From positions 1 to 64,000 of IMG/VR virus record IMGVR_UViG_3300032323_001119: a DNA stretch of 64,000 nucleotides. One strand, given 5' to 3'. The translations under genes were made by a program, and so were the position numbers. Positions 36,825 through 45,041 of this stretch are shown here, in pieces (position 1 is the stretch's first letter; each line of letters begins with the position of its first letter). The notes below the pieces were generated by a model. It worked only from the letters and a program-made list of their open reading frames with translations. It did not search any database and had not been told where the DNA came from. This DNA is from a virus.

Positions 36825-36968
36825 TCAGTCTATTATACCATCTGGTTGATTAGAACTAGAATCGATATACTCTGGGTGTGCCTCTAAATAAGATTTAGGA
36901 GGTTGCTTTAGGCCATATTTTGCCATCAAAATATGTATTGGTGCTTGCTTCGAATCATCTATTTTCAT
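36825..36968 (-). CDS. Small protein (47 residues)
   Basis: After AAAGG. Contains ILMAKYGLKQPPKSYLEAHPEY. Its 3' end carries the TATAAT promoter for the next operon (36832-36837). Function unknown. Confidence 0.55.
   Translation of the reverse strand: MKIDDSKQAPIHILMAKYGLKQPPKSYLEAHPEYIDSSSNQPDGIID
36832..36856 (-). promoter_or_regulatory. Promoter with shared TTCTAATCAACCA element, copy 1
   Basis: TATAAT (36837-36832) preceded by TTCTAATCAACCAGATGG. The same arrangement occurs at 51277-51301, upstream of hsp20. Confidence 0.6.
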
Positions 36969-36975
36969 ATTGTCA

Positions 36976-37518
36976 TTACCTTTCATTATCTTTATCTGGC
37001 CAACAAAATCCCACTAAAGCTTGTCGTGACCCTCCAGTTACTTCTTCTACGTTATGCAATAAATCTTTTTCACCTTTAAAAAATACAAGCATTCCTGGCT
37101 CTGGAATAAGCACCAAGTTGTGGTTAATAAATTTTAATAGGCCTCCACTAAAATCATTGTTTAGATAAAGTAAAGCTGAAACATCTTCTTGCTGAGACTG
37201 CTCTTGATTATCCCAATGTGGGGGATTTACTGCTCCTCTTTCCATAATGCTGTGGAACATGGATTTTATCTTCATTTTTGTCCCGTAATGATTTGATATT
37301 TCATTAGATATTTTTTTTAACACTGAAGACTCAATGCTGTCTTCATTCATTAAATCATGATATTCTTTTTGATCAAAGGATATAGAAAATCCACTTTTAA
37401 TTAGTTCTGAGTCTGGAGTAGAAGTAACATCTTTGCTAAATTTACTTATTAGATTTTTACTTTCTTCTTTAGTTATAAATCCTCTAATAACAAAAATTTT
37501 ATTTAAATATGTTTCCAC
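36976..37518 (-). CDS. Fe(II)/2-oxoglutarate-dependent oxygenase
   Basis: A 180-residue P4H-like enzyme. Ligands H101-x-D103 (NPPHWDN) and H155 (LLHNVEEV); R165 (GGSRQAL) binds the co-substrate. Core strand LLYLNNDFSGGLLKF. All key residues present. Substrate unknown. Confidence 0.87.
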   Translation of the reverse strand: METYLNKIFVIRGFITKEESKNLISKFSKDVTSTPDSELIKSGFSISFDQKEYHDLMNEDSIESSVLKKISNEISNHYGTKMKIKSMFHSIMERGAVNPPHWDNQEQSQQEDVSALLYLNNDFSGGLLKFINHNLVLIPEPGMLVFFKGEKDLLHNVEEVTGGSRQALVGFCWPDKDNER

Positions 37519-37659
37519 TTAAGACTTCTTTGCTCTTTGTCCTCTATACCCAGTCTTCTTTTTATTCATTGAACCTGGCTTTTTGTAGCCCGCTCCATTT
37601 GGAGTTGCTGCAATTCTTTGTTCAAGAGCCTTCTTTATTTTATCTAAATGCTTTGACAT
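37519..37659 (-). CDS. Small very basic protein (46 residues)
   Basis: Lys/Arg-rich (NKKKTGYRGQRAKKS) with a helical N-terminus. Likely nucleic-acid binding. Overlaps the next gene by one base. Confidence 0.55.
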   Translation of the reverse strand: MSKHLDKIKKALEQRIAATPNGAGYKKPGSMNKKKTGYRGQRAKKS

Positions 37660-37868
37660 TACTTTACGCCTTTCCCAAATATTGCCCATAATCTTTCATG
37701 AATAAAATACCCTGCTGCTTCAAAAACAATATATAATAATGCGCCTAGAGTTGCATACTCCCACTCGCCAGTAAATAAAAATATAATGCCAGCAAGAACT
37801 ACAAGGTGAAAGGTTTCCCAGCTTAAAGTTTTTATTGAACTTCTTTTATTTGATTCCATTTTGATCAT
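37659..37868 (-). CDS. DUF2061 membrane protein
   Basis: A 69-residue protein with two spans and the DUF2061 pattern KTLSWETFHLVVLAGIIFLF ... FIHERLWAIFG. Function unknown. Overlaps the end of the monooxygenase gene. Confidence 0.75.
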   Translation of the reverse strand: MIKMESNKRSSIKTLSWETFHLVVLAGIIFLFTGEWEYATLGALLYIVFEAAGYFIHERLWAIFGKGVK

Positions 37869-38643
37869 CTACCATTTCTTTTACTAAGTAATGAATTGAA
37901 GAAACATTGTTGTCAGATGGGTGATAGCTTATTAATAAGTCAGTAACTCCCATATTCTTCAATTTTAAAATTTCAGATTTAATTTTATCTTTGTTACCAT
38001 ACATAGTCCACTGTCCTGATCCTGGGTTACTATCTAGCATACCAGATATTTCTTCTTCTGAATCGTTTATTATTATGCTTATTGATACCATTTGTTTTTT
38101 ATTTACTATAAAGTCTGGATTATTTAAAGACTGCTTATACATGTTTAATGCAGATAAGTGAGTGGCATTATATTTTTCTGCCATCTTTTTTGTTTCATTT
38201 GAGTGTCCAGCCATTACAATTACAGGCAAGCTATCGCCTGCAAGCTCTACAAATTTCGACATCCATTTATCAGTGTACACAAGCCTTTTTTCAGGTGTCT
38301 CCAAATCCCCTATAGAAGAGACAAGATCTTCTAGTGAGCTTTCTTCTGAATGTATATCACCAGAAACAATATTTAACATTAGTCTATTTGGAGATATGTC
38401 TTTAAAGGCCTTGCACATCATGGCGCAATATTCTGGACTGATTGCATAGGTTCTAATTGCTGGCATATATTTAAATTTATGATTTATATCCAGAACCCTT
38501 GCTGCTTTAATCCAATTATCAGAAATTTTGGAATGATAGACTAAAAGCACTGACTCGTATTTAAACTCATCTAATATATTAGAAATTGATTTTAAATACT
38601 CAACACTGCTATTGTTTCCTCTTTCCATCCAGTGAAAGTTCAT
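37846..38643 (-). CDS. Luciferase-like monooxygenase
   Basis: A 265-residue TIM-barrel protein. Markers of the bacterial luciferase/F420 family are the flavin-contacting MLNIVSGDIHSE near residue 91 and a PVIVMAGHSNETKKMA strand later. No single key catalytic residue identifies the subfamily (FMN alkanesulphonate type or F420 type). Rare in phages; may alter sulphur or cofactor metabolism. TAGAAT lies six bases before the ATG. Confidence 0.6.
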   Translation of the reverse strand: MNFHWMERGNNSSVEYLKSISNILDEFKYESVLLVYHSKISDNWIKAARVLDINHKFKYMPAIRTYAISPEYCAMMCKAFKDISPNRLMLNIVSGDIHSEESSLEDLVSSIGDLETPEKRLVYTDKWMSKFVELAGDSLPVIVMAGHSNETKKMAEKYNATHLSALNMYKQSLNNPDFIVNKKQMVSISIIINDSEEEISGMLDSNPGSGQWTMYGNKDKIKSEILKLKNMGVTDLLISYHPSDNNVSSIHYLVKEMVDDQNGIK

Positions 38644-38667
38644 ATTCCCATTCTATCATTTATAGGG

Positions 38668-38701
38668 TAAAGGGGCAAGACCCTAGGATCCTGCCCCTTT
38701 A
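38668..38701 (-). terminator. Bidirectional terminator hairpin
   Basis: TAAAGGGGCA and TGCCCCTTTA form a perfect ten-base-pair stem. It separates the secreted protein from the monooxygenase gene. Confidence 0.8.
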
Positions 38702-38712
38702 ATTGAAGTTAA

Positions 38713-39792
38713 TTACTTCTTTAGCTTAACCTTTGCACGTGGGTTCTTTGCATTCCACTTCTTTGCTAGGTCATTGTACTCTGCAATAAAAGTTGCTCTA
38801 GCAATTGCTGCTTGTGCTTTTGCTGTTGCTTCCGCTGCTCTTGCTGCTGCTACTGCAGCTGTTGCAGTTGCTGAGTCAGTTGCAAACTTTGCTGCTGCAT
38901 CTGCTAGTGCTTTGTCTGATGCCGCCTTGTCTGCTGCACGACCAGCTCTTTCTGCTGCAAGTGCTGCGTTAGCGACTGCTAGCTCTGAAGTTCTAGTTGC
39001 AAGCTCGCCTGCAAGATCACGTACGGCAATTGTTGCAACTACAGAACCTACTGGTACTGCAAGGCCTGTTACGGCTGCTGCTACTGTTGCGTATGCTGTA
39101 ACAACTACTTGTCCAGAAGCAGGAAGTGTAACTGTCTGCTCCTTTGTTCCAATAGTTGCTACTGCTGTGTCTGTTGTTAGCGCTGTTACAATAGCTGCAC
39201 CGTTTGAGCTTACAAGAGTGTTAATTGTTGATCCACCCTTTAGGTTACCAAACACATCGTATCCTGCTACTCTGAGTGTTGCAACTGTTCCAGCTGCTCC
39301 AGATGATGGTGCAGTGATAGCGATTGAGTTCAAGGCACCTGCGGTACCCTGCACATAGTAAACTGTTGTAGTTCCAGCACGAGTGATTGATACTGTTCCT
39401 ACTGCTGTACTTTTAGTGTATACATAAAAGTCTGCTGAGTTTCCAGTCCCTGTTGAAACTGAAAGTGTTGATGAACCGCTTGAAGCGGTTACTGGTGCTG
39501 TTGGTGTTGCTAAAGCAGGTACAATAGTTGCATTGGTTGCAACTGCTGTTACAACTGTTCCAGTGTCAACTGATGTTACTGCAATACGCAATGCATCTGC
39601 TGCATCGATACTGTTATCTGCTGGCACTGGTAGTGCTACAGGAGTTCCTACTACTGTACCACCTGTTGCTGCAGATCCCGCCACCGTTAGGGTAACAGTT
39701 CCAGCATTAGCCTGAGCTGCTGGCGATACAAGCATTGTGCTAGTCAGGGCTGCAGCGATGATTAGCGATACTTTCTTAAATGAATTCATCAT
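38713..39792 (-). CDS. Secreted surface protein with Ig-like domain and coiled coil
   Basis: A 359-residue protein with a clear signal peptide (residues 1-30, ending AQANA). The middle is Thr/Val/Gly-rich beta sandwich; residues of about 260-345 are an Ala-rich coiled coil. The basic end is NAKNPRAKVKLKK. It resembles actinobacterial secreted surface proteins, so it may have been taken from a host. It could change the infected cell's surface. Not recognised as virion protein. Confidence 0.65.
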   Translation of the reverse strand: MMNSFKKVSLIIAAALTSTMLVSPAAQANAGTVTLTVAGSAATGGTVVGTPVALPVPADNSIDAADALRIAVTSVDTGTVVTAVATNATIVPALATPTAPVTASSGSSTLSVSTGTGNSADFYVYTKSTAVGTVSITRAGTTTVYYVQGTAGALNSIAITAPSSGAAGTVATLRVAGYDVFGNLKGGSTINTLVSSNGAAIVTALTTDTAVATIGTKEQTVTLPASGQVVVTAYATVAAAVTGLAVPVGSVVATIAVRDLAGELATRTSELAVANAALAAERAGRAADKAASDKALADAAAKFATDSATATAAVAAARAAEATAKAQAAIARATFIAEYNDLAKKWNAKNPRAKVKLKK

Positions 39793-39831
39793 TCTCCTTA
39801 TTTTAATCTAATTCTTAAACGAATCAGAAAC

Positions 39832-40002
39832 TTAGTGTAATTCTATCATTTTGACATGGAAAGAGCAAGGGTCTCCACCCTCATCCAATTCCTTCATTTC
39901 TTCTTCTGACATTGGTGGGCCATCATGCGTATCGCAAAACACGTCTGATATCCATCCTTTATCATAACCAAATTTAACCCAATCTTCAAATCCTAAATCC
40001 AT
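39832..40002 (-). CDS. Conserved small protein (56 residues)
   Basis: Pattern DWVKFGYDKGWISDVFCDTHDGPPMSEEE... with DPCSF, a pattern I associate with actinophages and actinobacteria. Possible metal site C-x2-H. Overlaps the thioredoxin gene by ten bases. Confidence 0.65.
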   Translation of the reverse strand: MDLGFEDWVKFGYDKGWISDVFCDTHDGPPMSEEEMKELDEGGDPCSFHVKMIELH

Positions 40003-40295
40003 TCAGATATCTCTTCTAGGAATTTATGCTTTGGCATTGCGCCCTTGGTTCTTTTTACTTCTTTTCCGCCTTTAAAAACAATTACTGTAGGCAAAGAAAT
40101 AACATTATACTTTTCTGCACTTATAGTGTTTTCATCAGCATCAATTTTTCCTATCCAAACATTATTTTCTGCTGCTATTTCATCTAAAATAGGAGAAAAT
40201 CGTCTGCATGGACTGCACCACTCTGCCCAAAAATCTACAAGAACTACGTCGTGAGACGATATAACTTCATCAAAATTACTATCAGTTACAATCAT
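39993..40295 (-). CDS. Thioredoxin
   Basis: A 100-residue complete thioredoxin with the active site W26-C27-S-P-C30 and cis-Pro loop SLPTVIVF. WCSPC differs from the common WCGPC. It can donate electrons to the ribonucleotide reductase and to the glutathione peroxidase, so those three enzymes may form one redox chain. Starts four bases inside the upstream gene. Confidence 0.92.
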   Translation of the reverse strand: MIVTDSNFDEVISSHDVVLVDFWAEWCSPCRRFSPILDEIAAENNVWIGKIDADENTISAEKYNVISLPTVIVFKGGKEVKRTKGAMPKHKFLEEISEWI

Positions 40296-40501
40296 TCTTT
40301 ATCCTTTAGGGCTTCTGCTGCATCATTAAATCGAATCATAAAATTTTGGATTACCCAAAATGTTGTTTCGCCAGCGTTTTTAGACATGGCTTCAGATGCC
40401 TCTGGAGTTCTATCTTCTTCCGCTAATGAATTATACCATTTCTGATATAGTTCATGACCAAGATCTTTAATAATTCCGTCTAGAACCGTTAGCTCAGCCA
40501 T
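40292..40501 (-). CDS. Small helical protein (69 residues)
   Basis: ATG 40501 overlaps the protease stop. Acidic helical with DGIIKDLGHELYQKWYNSLAE. Function unknown. Confidence 0.58.
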   Translation of the reverse strand: MAELTVLDGIIKDLGHELYQKWYNSLAEEDRTPEASEAMSKNAGETTFWVIQNFMIRFNDAAEALKDKE

Positions 40502-41666
40502 TAAGTTTTGCCATCCAAGCTGCTTTAGATGCATTAAGCTTATCTTGTGCAGCCTTTAGCTCAATGGCATACTGTGCTTCTGCTGCTGCAATTCCTGCAT
40601 TAACCTCAGCTCTGATCGCTGCTGCCCTTGCTGCTGCTTCTGCTGCCTTTGCTGCTGCTTCTGCTGCCTTTGCTGCTGCTTCTGCTGCTGCCTTTTCTGC
40701 TGCAGAATTATCAATCTTCTTAGGTAATTCAACAGGGATTGCAGTACTAGCCACATTTAAGGAACTTGGCATTAGCTTTGCAAATGTGCCTTGCCTTCCT
40801 TTTGTTTGCAAAGAGTTTGCAGATAACATAGAAATTAATTGGCTACCAGCAATTCCAGTTCTGCTAGATACAGACAAATAGGTTGCTGCTGCTACCTGTG
40901 TAGCAGATGATGTTCCAGCAATATTTTTTGAAACATTTCCTGGTCCTGGCAAACTCATGCTTCCTAGCGCAAAGAAGTCAAGTAAGGCTGAGTCGTTATT
41001 GCTGTATGAAGCAATCTCGCCAATCTGATCTACTGCTCCTACTGCTACAACATCTGAAATGCATGAAGGCCAATCAATTCTTGAGTAATCACGAGCATTA
41101 CCTACTGCTGAAAAAACTGGAATAGACATTGAATTTAAAGATTGAACTACAGAAATTGTACGAGTAAATGTTGGACAATACTGTGTTCCAGCCCTGCCCA
41201 GAAGTCCGTTACTTCCTTGAGAAAGTGATACTGCCTTTACATTATACTTTGATGCATTGTCTCTTACCCATGCAAGTGCTGCAGAGATTGTAGGCTCTCC
41301 TGCTGGCTTTCTAAGGCCAGCTGGGGTATTAGCAATAATCTTTACAAAAAGAATTTTAATATTAGGGTTAGTTCTTACTGCTGCGCTAGCCATAAATGTT
41401 CCGTGATCAAATCCATTTCTAGTAATAAGATCTGATGGCATTGATGCGGAGCCAGCTCCCTCTTGAAAGTTGGTTCCATTAGGGCAAAGAGCCCATTCAA
41501 GAATACAAACTTCTCCAACAATCTTTCCTTGTAGTTCTGGTAGTGATGTGTCGATAGCAGTGTCTAGGATAGCCAAGACTGGGGCATCGACATTATTAGC
41601 CTTTGCAATTGCAATAGGTGATAGAAGTGATAAAGTAAGTACCGCCGTTATTAGTTTATTTTTCAT
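40494..41666 (-). CDS. Secreted subtilisin-like serine protease
   Basis: A 390-residue S8 peptidase with a signal peptide (residues 1-23). Catalytic D35 (LAILDTAID), H88 (DHGTFMA), oxyanion N190 (SAVGN) and S253 (AGTSSATQVAA) are all in place. After residue 310 an Ala/Lys coil follows, like the Ala-rich repeats of other genes here. There is no propeptide between signal and catalytic domain. TATACT six bases before the ATG gives a leaderless message. Confidence 0.88.
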   Translation of the reverse strand: MKNKLITAVLTLSLLSPIAIAKANNVDAPVLAILDTAIDTSLPELQGKIVGEVCILEWALCPNGTNFQEGAGSASMPSDLITRNGFDHGTFMASAAVRTNPNIKILFVKIIANTPAGLRKPAGEPTISAALAWVRDNASKYNVKAVSLSQGSNGLLGRAGTQYCPTFTRTISVVQSLNSMSIPVFSAVGNARDYSRIDWPSCISDVVAVGAVDQIGEIASYSNNDSALLDFFALGSMSLPGPGNVSKNIAGTSSATQVAAATYLSVSSRTGIAGSQLISMLSANSLQTKGRQGTFAKLMPSSLNVASTAIPVELPKKIDNSAAEKAAAEAAAKAAEAAAKAAEAAARAAAIRAEVNAGIAAAEAQYAIELKAAQDKLNASKAAWMAKLNG

Positions 41667-41672
41667 ACCCTA

Positions 41673-41700
41673 AGTATACTAAATTGACTGGGTTTGTCAA
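41673..41700 (-). promoter_or_regulatory. Promoter TTGACA-16-TATACT, leaderless
   Basis: TTGACA (41700-41695) and TATACT (41678-41673), six bases before the protease ATG. The -35 overlaps the stop of the gene upstream. Confidence 0.75.
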
Positions 41701-41849
41701 GACTTTGGCCGATACCATTTCCCTGAATCTAATTCAAGACCTGACTTTTCGTTAATAAGATCATTTACAAGAACTATCAGTATATCTGTTACGGCGCTGA
41801 GCTCTTCTACTCTATTTTCAAGAGCCTTTATTTTTTTAGATTTCCTCAC
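41697..41849 (-). CDS. Small coiled-coil protein (50 residues)
   Basis: GTG start inside the end of the upstream gene. Helical KKIKALENRVEELSAVTDIL. Function unknown. Confidence 0.55.
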   Translation of the reverse strand: MRKSKKIKALENRVEELSAVTDILIVLVNDLINEKSGLELDSGKWYRPKS

Positions 41850-42207
41850 TATTTGCCTTATCTATGGGTGTAGGTGCAGTAGCCAAACTACCGCACATCA
41901 TGCATTCCATATCTAAAAAGTAATTAGATATTTCATAATCTGAGAATGTTACCTTTAGTAGCCAAACTTGTGAACCACAAGGGCAGGTGTGAGTTGGTGT
42001 GCCTCTGAGATCCATTGCATTATCATAATCAATAGGGGGTATGTAGTTAGGGTCACTTTTAACAATTGATATCAGTGCGTCCTGTACAGCCTCTTCGTAC
42101 TTATCAATGTAATAAAAGCCCACTTTAAATCTTTTAAAAAACATTCTAAGAAAAAATGTTAAAAGAATTGCGCTTATTGTTACAGATATAATGAATGCAA
42201 TTTTCAT
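41836..42207 (-). CDS. Membrane-anchored zinc-ribbon protein
   Basis: A 123-residue protein: N-terminal membrane helix (residues 3-21), then THTCPCGSQVW and ECMMCGSLATAPTP, a four-Cys zinc ribbon of a type seen in phages. TATAAT six bases before the ATG. Confidence 0.65.
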   Translation of the reverse strand: MKIAFIISVTISAILLTFFLRMFFKRFKVGFYYIDKYEEAVQDALISIVKSDPNYIPPIDYDNAMDLRGTPTHTCPCGSQVWLLKVTFSDYEISNYFLDMECMMCGSLATAPTPIDKANSEEI

Positions 42208-42221
42208 ATAATCATTATACC

Positions 42222-42779
42222 TTAAACTTGAATATATGTATAGGGTGCTGCTACGCTCATATTAAATTCAGTTGCAGCTTCAAGAGCAGCTTTTAGTCTT
42301 AGTTTCGGGTTCTTTTGATTTTTTGTGGCATATAAAGCACCAAGTGCTATCTGACCACCGCTTCCCTCAGCCATATAATTTACAACATTTTCTCCAACAT
42401 GAAAGTCTTCATCTACAGTAAAAAGCCTTCCGCATACACCAACTATAAATATTCCTCCAGTGTCTTCATCTGAAGAAGATCCTATGCTGCCGTATCCGTT
42501 ATCTTTAAATGCCTGCTTAACTGAGTCTACAAATTTAGTTCTCATAAACTTATCTAAGCCTGAATTAGTTTTTGTTGGAGTATATTTTGGTGGAGTCCAA
42601 GAATACTGCAGAATCTGTCCCATTCTAAATGAATCAGTAAAAGCTATTCCGTACTGTCCAACCTTGAAACACTTTGGTTCTTTTCTAGATATGATCCAGC
42701 CAGTTTTATCATCTGAGGCTGCGTGGTCGGAACCCATATAAACTGTCCCATTTTGAGCAATAGCAACTATACATGTCAT
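42222..42779 (-). CDS. Ntn-hydrolase, proteasome-beta/HslV-like
   Basis: A 185-residue protein starting MTCIVAIAQNGTVYMGSDHA, the fold signature of N-terminal nucleophile hydrolases; T2 would be the nucleophile after Met removal. A Gly-rich turn AEGSGGQIALGALYA matches the proteasome beta family (GSGGxxAxGaL). Could be a peptidase or amidase. Related small proteins are known in phages. Leaderless (TATACT six bases upstream). Confidence 0.65.
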   Translation of the reverse strand: MTCIVAIAQNGTVYMGSDHAASDDKTGWIISRKEPKCFKVGQYGIAFTDSFRMGQILQYSWTPPKYTPTKTNSGLDKFMRTKFVDSVKQAFKDNGYGSIGSSSDEDTGGIFIVGVCGRLFTVDEDFHVGENVVNYMAEGSGGQIALGALYATKNQKNPKLRLKAALEAATEFNMSVAAPYTYIQV

Positions 42780-42811
42780 GATACCAGTATACTATTTATA
42801 AATTCGTAGTG

Positions 42812-43117
42812 CTAGTCCTCATTTATGTGAATTTCAACATGCTCTAATTTAAGCAGGGACTCTTCTAGGTCCGCCTTAACATGAATTAGCTCCTGTAAAG
42901 CCTCATAATATTTATTTTTCCATTCATCTAGATCTTTTTCTAATTTATATAGCTTTATCTGCAAATCTTTAAGCTCAATTAAAAGTCCATCATGGAGTTT
43001 TTCTTGAAGTCTAATCTGCTCTTTTTTCTTTTCTCTTTTATAATTAAACAAAACACCTATTAAGCCACTAGAAACAGAGGCCAAGATAGTTATAATTATT
43101 TGAGTAGTATTTAGCAT
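42812..43117 (-). CDS. Membrane-anchored coiled-coil protein
   Basis: A 101-residue protein with one N-terminal span (IIITILASVSSGLIGVLF) and a long Lys/Glu/Leu coiled coil to the end. This is the layout of an i-spanin, though an actinobacterial host has no outer membrane in the usual sense. A membrane tether is an alternative. Confidence 0.6.
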   Translation of the reverse strand: MLNTTQIIITILASVSSGLIGVLFNYKREKKKEQIRLQEKLHDGLLIELKDLQIKLYKLEKDLDEWKNKYYEALQELIHVKADLEESLLKLEHVEIHINED

Positions 43118-43147
43118 TATTACATAATTATACCGTAATATATACCT

Positions 43148-43384
43148 TTATACGAGCAGTTCAGAAGCCTTTATTTCTTCTCCAACATATTTCTTTTTGG
43201 CGATATAGTCTTTTACTGTTTCGTGACCATATTGTCTACCAGATAATATTACAGTCCATCTAGGCTCAAATTTATTAGATATACATGTTTCACACATTAG
43301 CAAATTAATTGGCAAAAGTGAGGACCTTTTTAAGTTCAAGTTAGCCTTGCTCTTATTGCAGCTATAGCATAGCACCTTTTCCAC
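43148..43384 (-). CDS. Zinc-ribbon protein (78 residues)
   Basis: VLCYSCNKSKA and LMCETCISNKF are two CxxC pairs. WTVILSGRQYGHETVKDYI follows. A pattern I associate with actinophages, function unknown. One-base overlap with the next gene. Confidence 0.65.
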   Translation of the reverse strand: MEKVLCYSCNKSKANLNLKRSSLLPINLLMCETCISNKFEPRWTVILSGRQYGHETVKDYIAKKKYVGEEIKASELLV

Positions 43385-43842
43385 TATTCAATTACCTCTC
43401 TGTCGCATTGGGTGTTAGCAAAAAATCTTTCTGAATCAAATCTCCAGCTATCTAATGAAAATATCTTTGCAAAATCATAAACTAAATTAGAGTATGTCTC
43501 TTCGTCTGTCTTGTCTTTAACCTTTAATATTGCATCCGTTGCTTGATAATACTGTTCTCTTAAAAATACACACTCTCCTGCTGGAGGCCTTCTAAGAACT
43601 TTTGAATGCACCTTGCCGCTAGGCTCATAAAGAGTTACTGTAAGAAAATGTTTTGCAAATCCCCAGTCTTTGTACTCATTGTATCCATTAACTGCAAGCA
43701 AGGCGTCTGGCCACATATATATTGCTCTTTCTGGATACTCTCCGTCTCTAGATGTAGTTAGCATATACATACCCTTTGGATCTTCTTTGTATGCAGCAAT
43801 CTGTACTTCATGCGATGCGTGTGCTTTTACGTACTCTGACAT
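43384..43842 (-). CDS. Conserved phage protein, fused homologue of two early genes
   Basis: A 152-residue product. Residues of about 25-95 align with the 18906-19112 protein (DWGFAKHFLTVTLYEP) and residues 97-145 with the 19109-19303 protein (DFAKIFSLDSWRFDSERF). The genome thus holds both a fused and a split copy. Function unknown. Confidence 0.68.
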   Translation of the reverse strand: MSEYVKAHASHEVQIAAYKEDPKGMYMLTTSRDGEYPERAIYMWPDALLAVNGYNEYKDWGFAKHFLTVTLYEPSGKVHSKVLRRPPAGECVFLREQYYQATDAILKVKDKTDEETYSNLVYDFAKIFSLDSWRFDSERFFANTQCDREVIE

Positions 43843-44033
43843 TAATTTATCTCCTTGTTTATTTTGATTTCATCTAAAATAATAAAATCATTAGAATCAA
43901 AAGGCTCTACAACCTCTTCAAAACCGTCGTGATACTTTATTGCTGACATATAAGCTCCATAAGAAACAATTATGCCATGCTTTTGCTCTGGTATTATAAA
44001 TACCTTCGAAGGTATATCAAATTCTTCTTCCAC
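43842..44033 (-). CDS. Small protein, GTG start preferred
   Basis: The GTG at 44033 follows GAGGG and gives 63 residues (M-EEEFDIPSKVF...). An ATG at 44096 would overlap the upstream gene by 80 bases without a ribosome-binding site. Acidic beta-rich, function unknown. Confidence 0.5.
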   Translation of the reverse strand: MEEEFDIPSKVFIIPEQKHGIIVSYGAYMSAIKYHDGFEEVVEPFDSNDFIILDEIKINKEIN

Positions 44034-44340
44034 CTGGCTTGCCCTCCAACTCGACTCGTACCCCGTATGATTCCAGGATCCTTTTAACCATTTCAATATA
44101 ATCTATAACTTTTAATCTCATACTTCCATCGTACTGTGAAAAATTATCTTCATATAATCTTATTGCTAAAAACTCAGGATACTTTACTATATCCATCTGT
44201 AAGTCGGTAGAAGGGCTTTTTAGCTCTCTGACCTTTCGTGACATTTCTTTTGTATAAAAAACTGGTTTATTTGCTTCACCAGTCCATTGATTAATTCCAT
44301 ACTTAAAGTGATTTTTATCTTTATCTATAAAGTTAGCCAT
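44017..44340 (-). CDS. Conserved phage protein (107 residues)
   Basis: Contains NHFKYGINQWTGEANKP and YIEMVKRILESYGVRVE. Not assigned. Overlaps the oxygenase gene by eight bases. Confidence 0.6.
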   Translation of the reverse strand: MANFIDKDKNHFKYGINQWTGEANKPVFYTKEMSRKVRELKSPSTDLQMDIVKYPEFLAIRLYEDNFSQYDGSMRLKVIDYIEMVKRILESYGVRVELEGKPGGRRI

Positions 44341-45040
44341 TTAGCCACCTTTCAAGTGACTCCTTTGACCTATCTTTTATTGCTTCAAGATACTCTGGCG
44401 TGTTATAGTGCAAGAATGTTCCAGGAGACATACCAATCTCAGTTGCAAACAAAGAATAGGCATATCTAGTACCAGATAAAACTGGTTTTGTTCCATGGAA
44501 ATATGGTGCTTCTGCATGGTGAATTATTACATCTCCAGGCTCTGGTTTATAAGAAAGCTTTCCTTCTGGTGAAGGATCGTACTCATCTAATAATTTACCA
44601 CTCTCATCAAATGCTGGATAGAAAACTTCCCCACCTTCAAAATCACCTAGATATGCAACTAAACCATATGATATAAGGCTGCATGTACCATATCCATCTT
44701 CTTGAGTTAGCATGTCTCTATTCTCCATGCCAGGGCTATCACAATGAACAAACATTCCTGCTTGACCTGGCCTTGAAGCAATAACCTTATCCTGTGGGTT
44801 AATGATGTATTCTGGATAAATTAAATCAGAAACTTTTTCCCAAATATCAAAGAACTCTGGTATTGAAGGGCTCATTTTATCATAATACCATTCGATAAAA
44901 TCATCATCTTCCCAAAATTCTTTAGGGTCTATTGTTTCTAAAAGAGAAACAAATTTGTCTACCATGTCTTTAGGTATATATCCTTTAAACAAATATATCT
45001 CATCTGCTAGCTTTATGCATCCTGGCTTATCCGAAAACAT
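44333..45040 (-). CDS. Fe(II)/2-oxoglutarate-dependent oxygenase, paralogue of 12332 gene
   Basis: A 235-residue protein. H99-x-D101 (MFVHCDSPG) with the distal His of YFHGTKP and Arg of SGTRYAY. Aligns along its whole length with the 12332-13180 protein and shares the C-terminal LHYNTPEYLE. Two paralogues with separate context suggest distinct substrates or doses. Confidence 0.88.
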   Translation of the reverse strand: MFSDKPGCIKLADEIYLFKGYIPKDMVDKFVSLLETIDPKEFWEDDDFIEWYYDKMSPSIPEFFDIWEKVSDLIYPEYIINPQDKVIASRPGQAGMFVHCDSPGMENRDMLTQEDGYGTCSLISYGLVAYLGDFEGGEVFYPAFDESGKLLDEYDPSPEGKLSYKPEPGDVIIHHAEAPYFHGTKPVLSGTRYAYSLFATEIGMSPGTFLHYNTPEYLEAIKDRSKESLERWLNG

Positions 45041-45041
45041 T

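Noticed and set aside
38774-39358. 194-codon plus-strand ORF opposite the secreted Ig-like protein
   Set aside because: Low-complexity antisense frame of a gene with a signal peptide and clear start; no translation signals.
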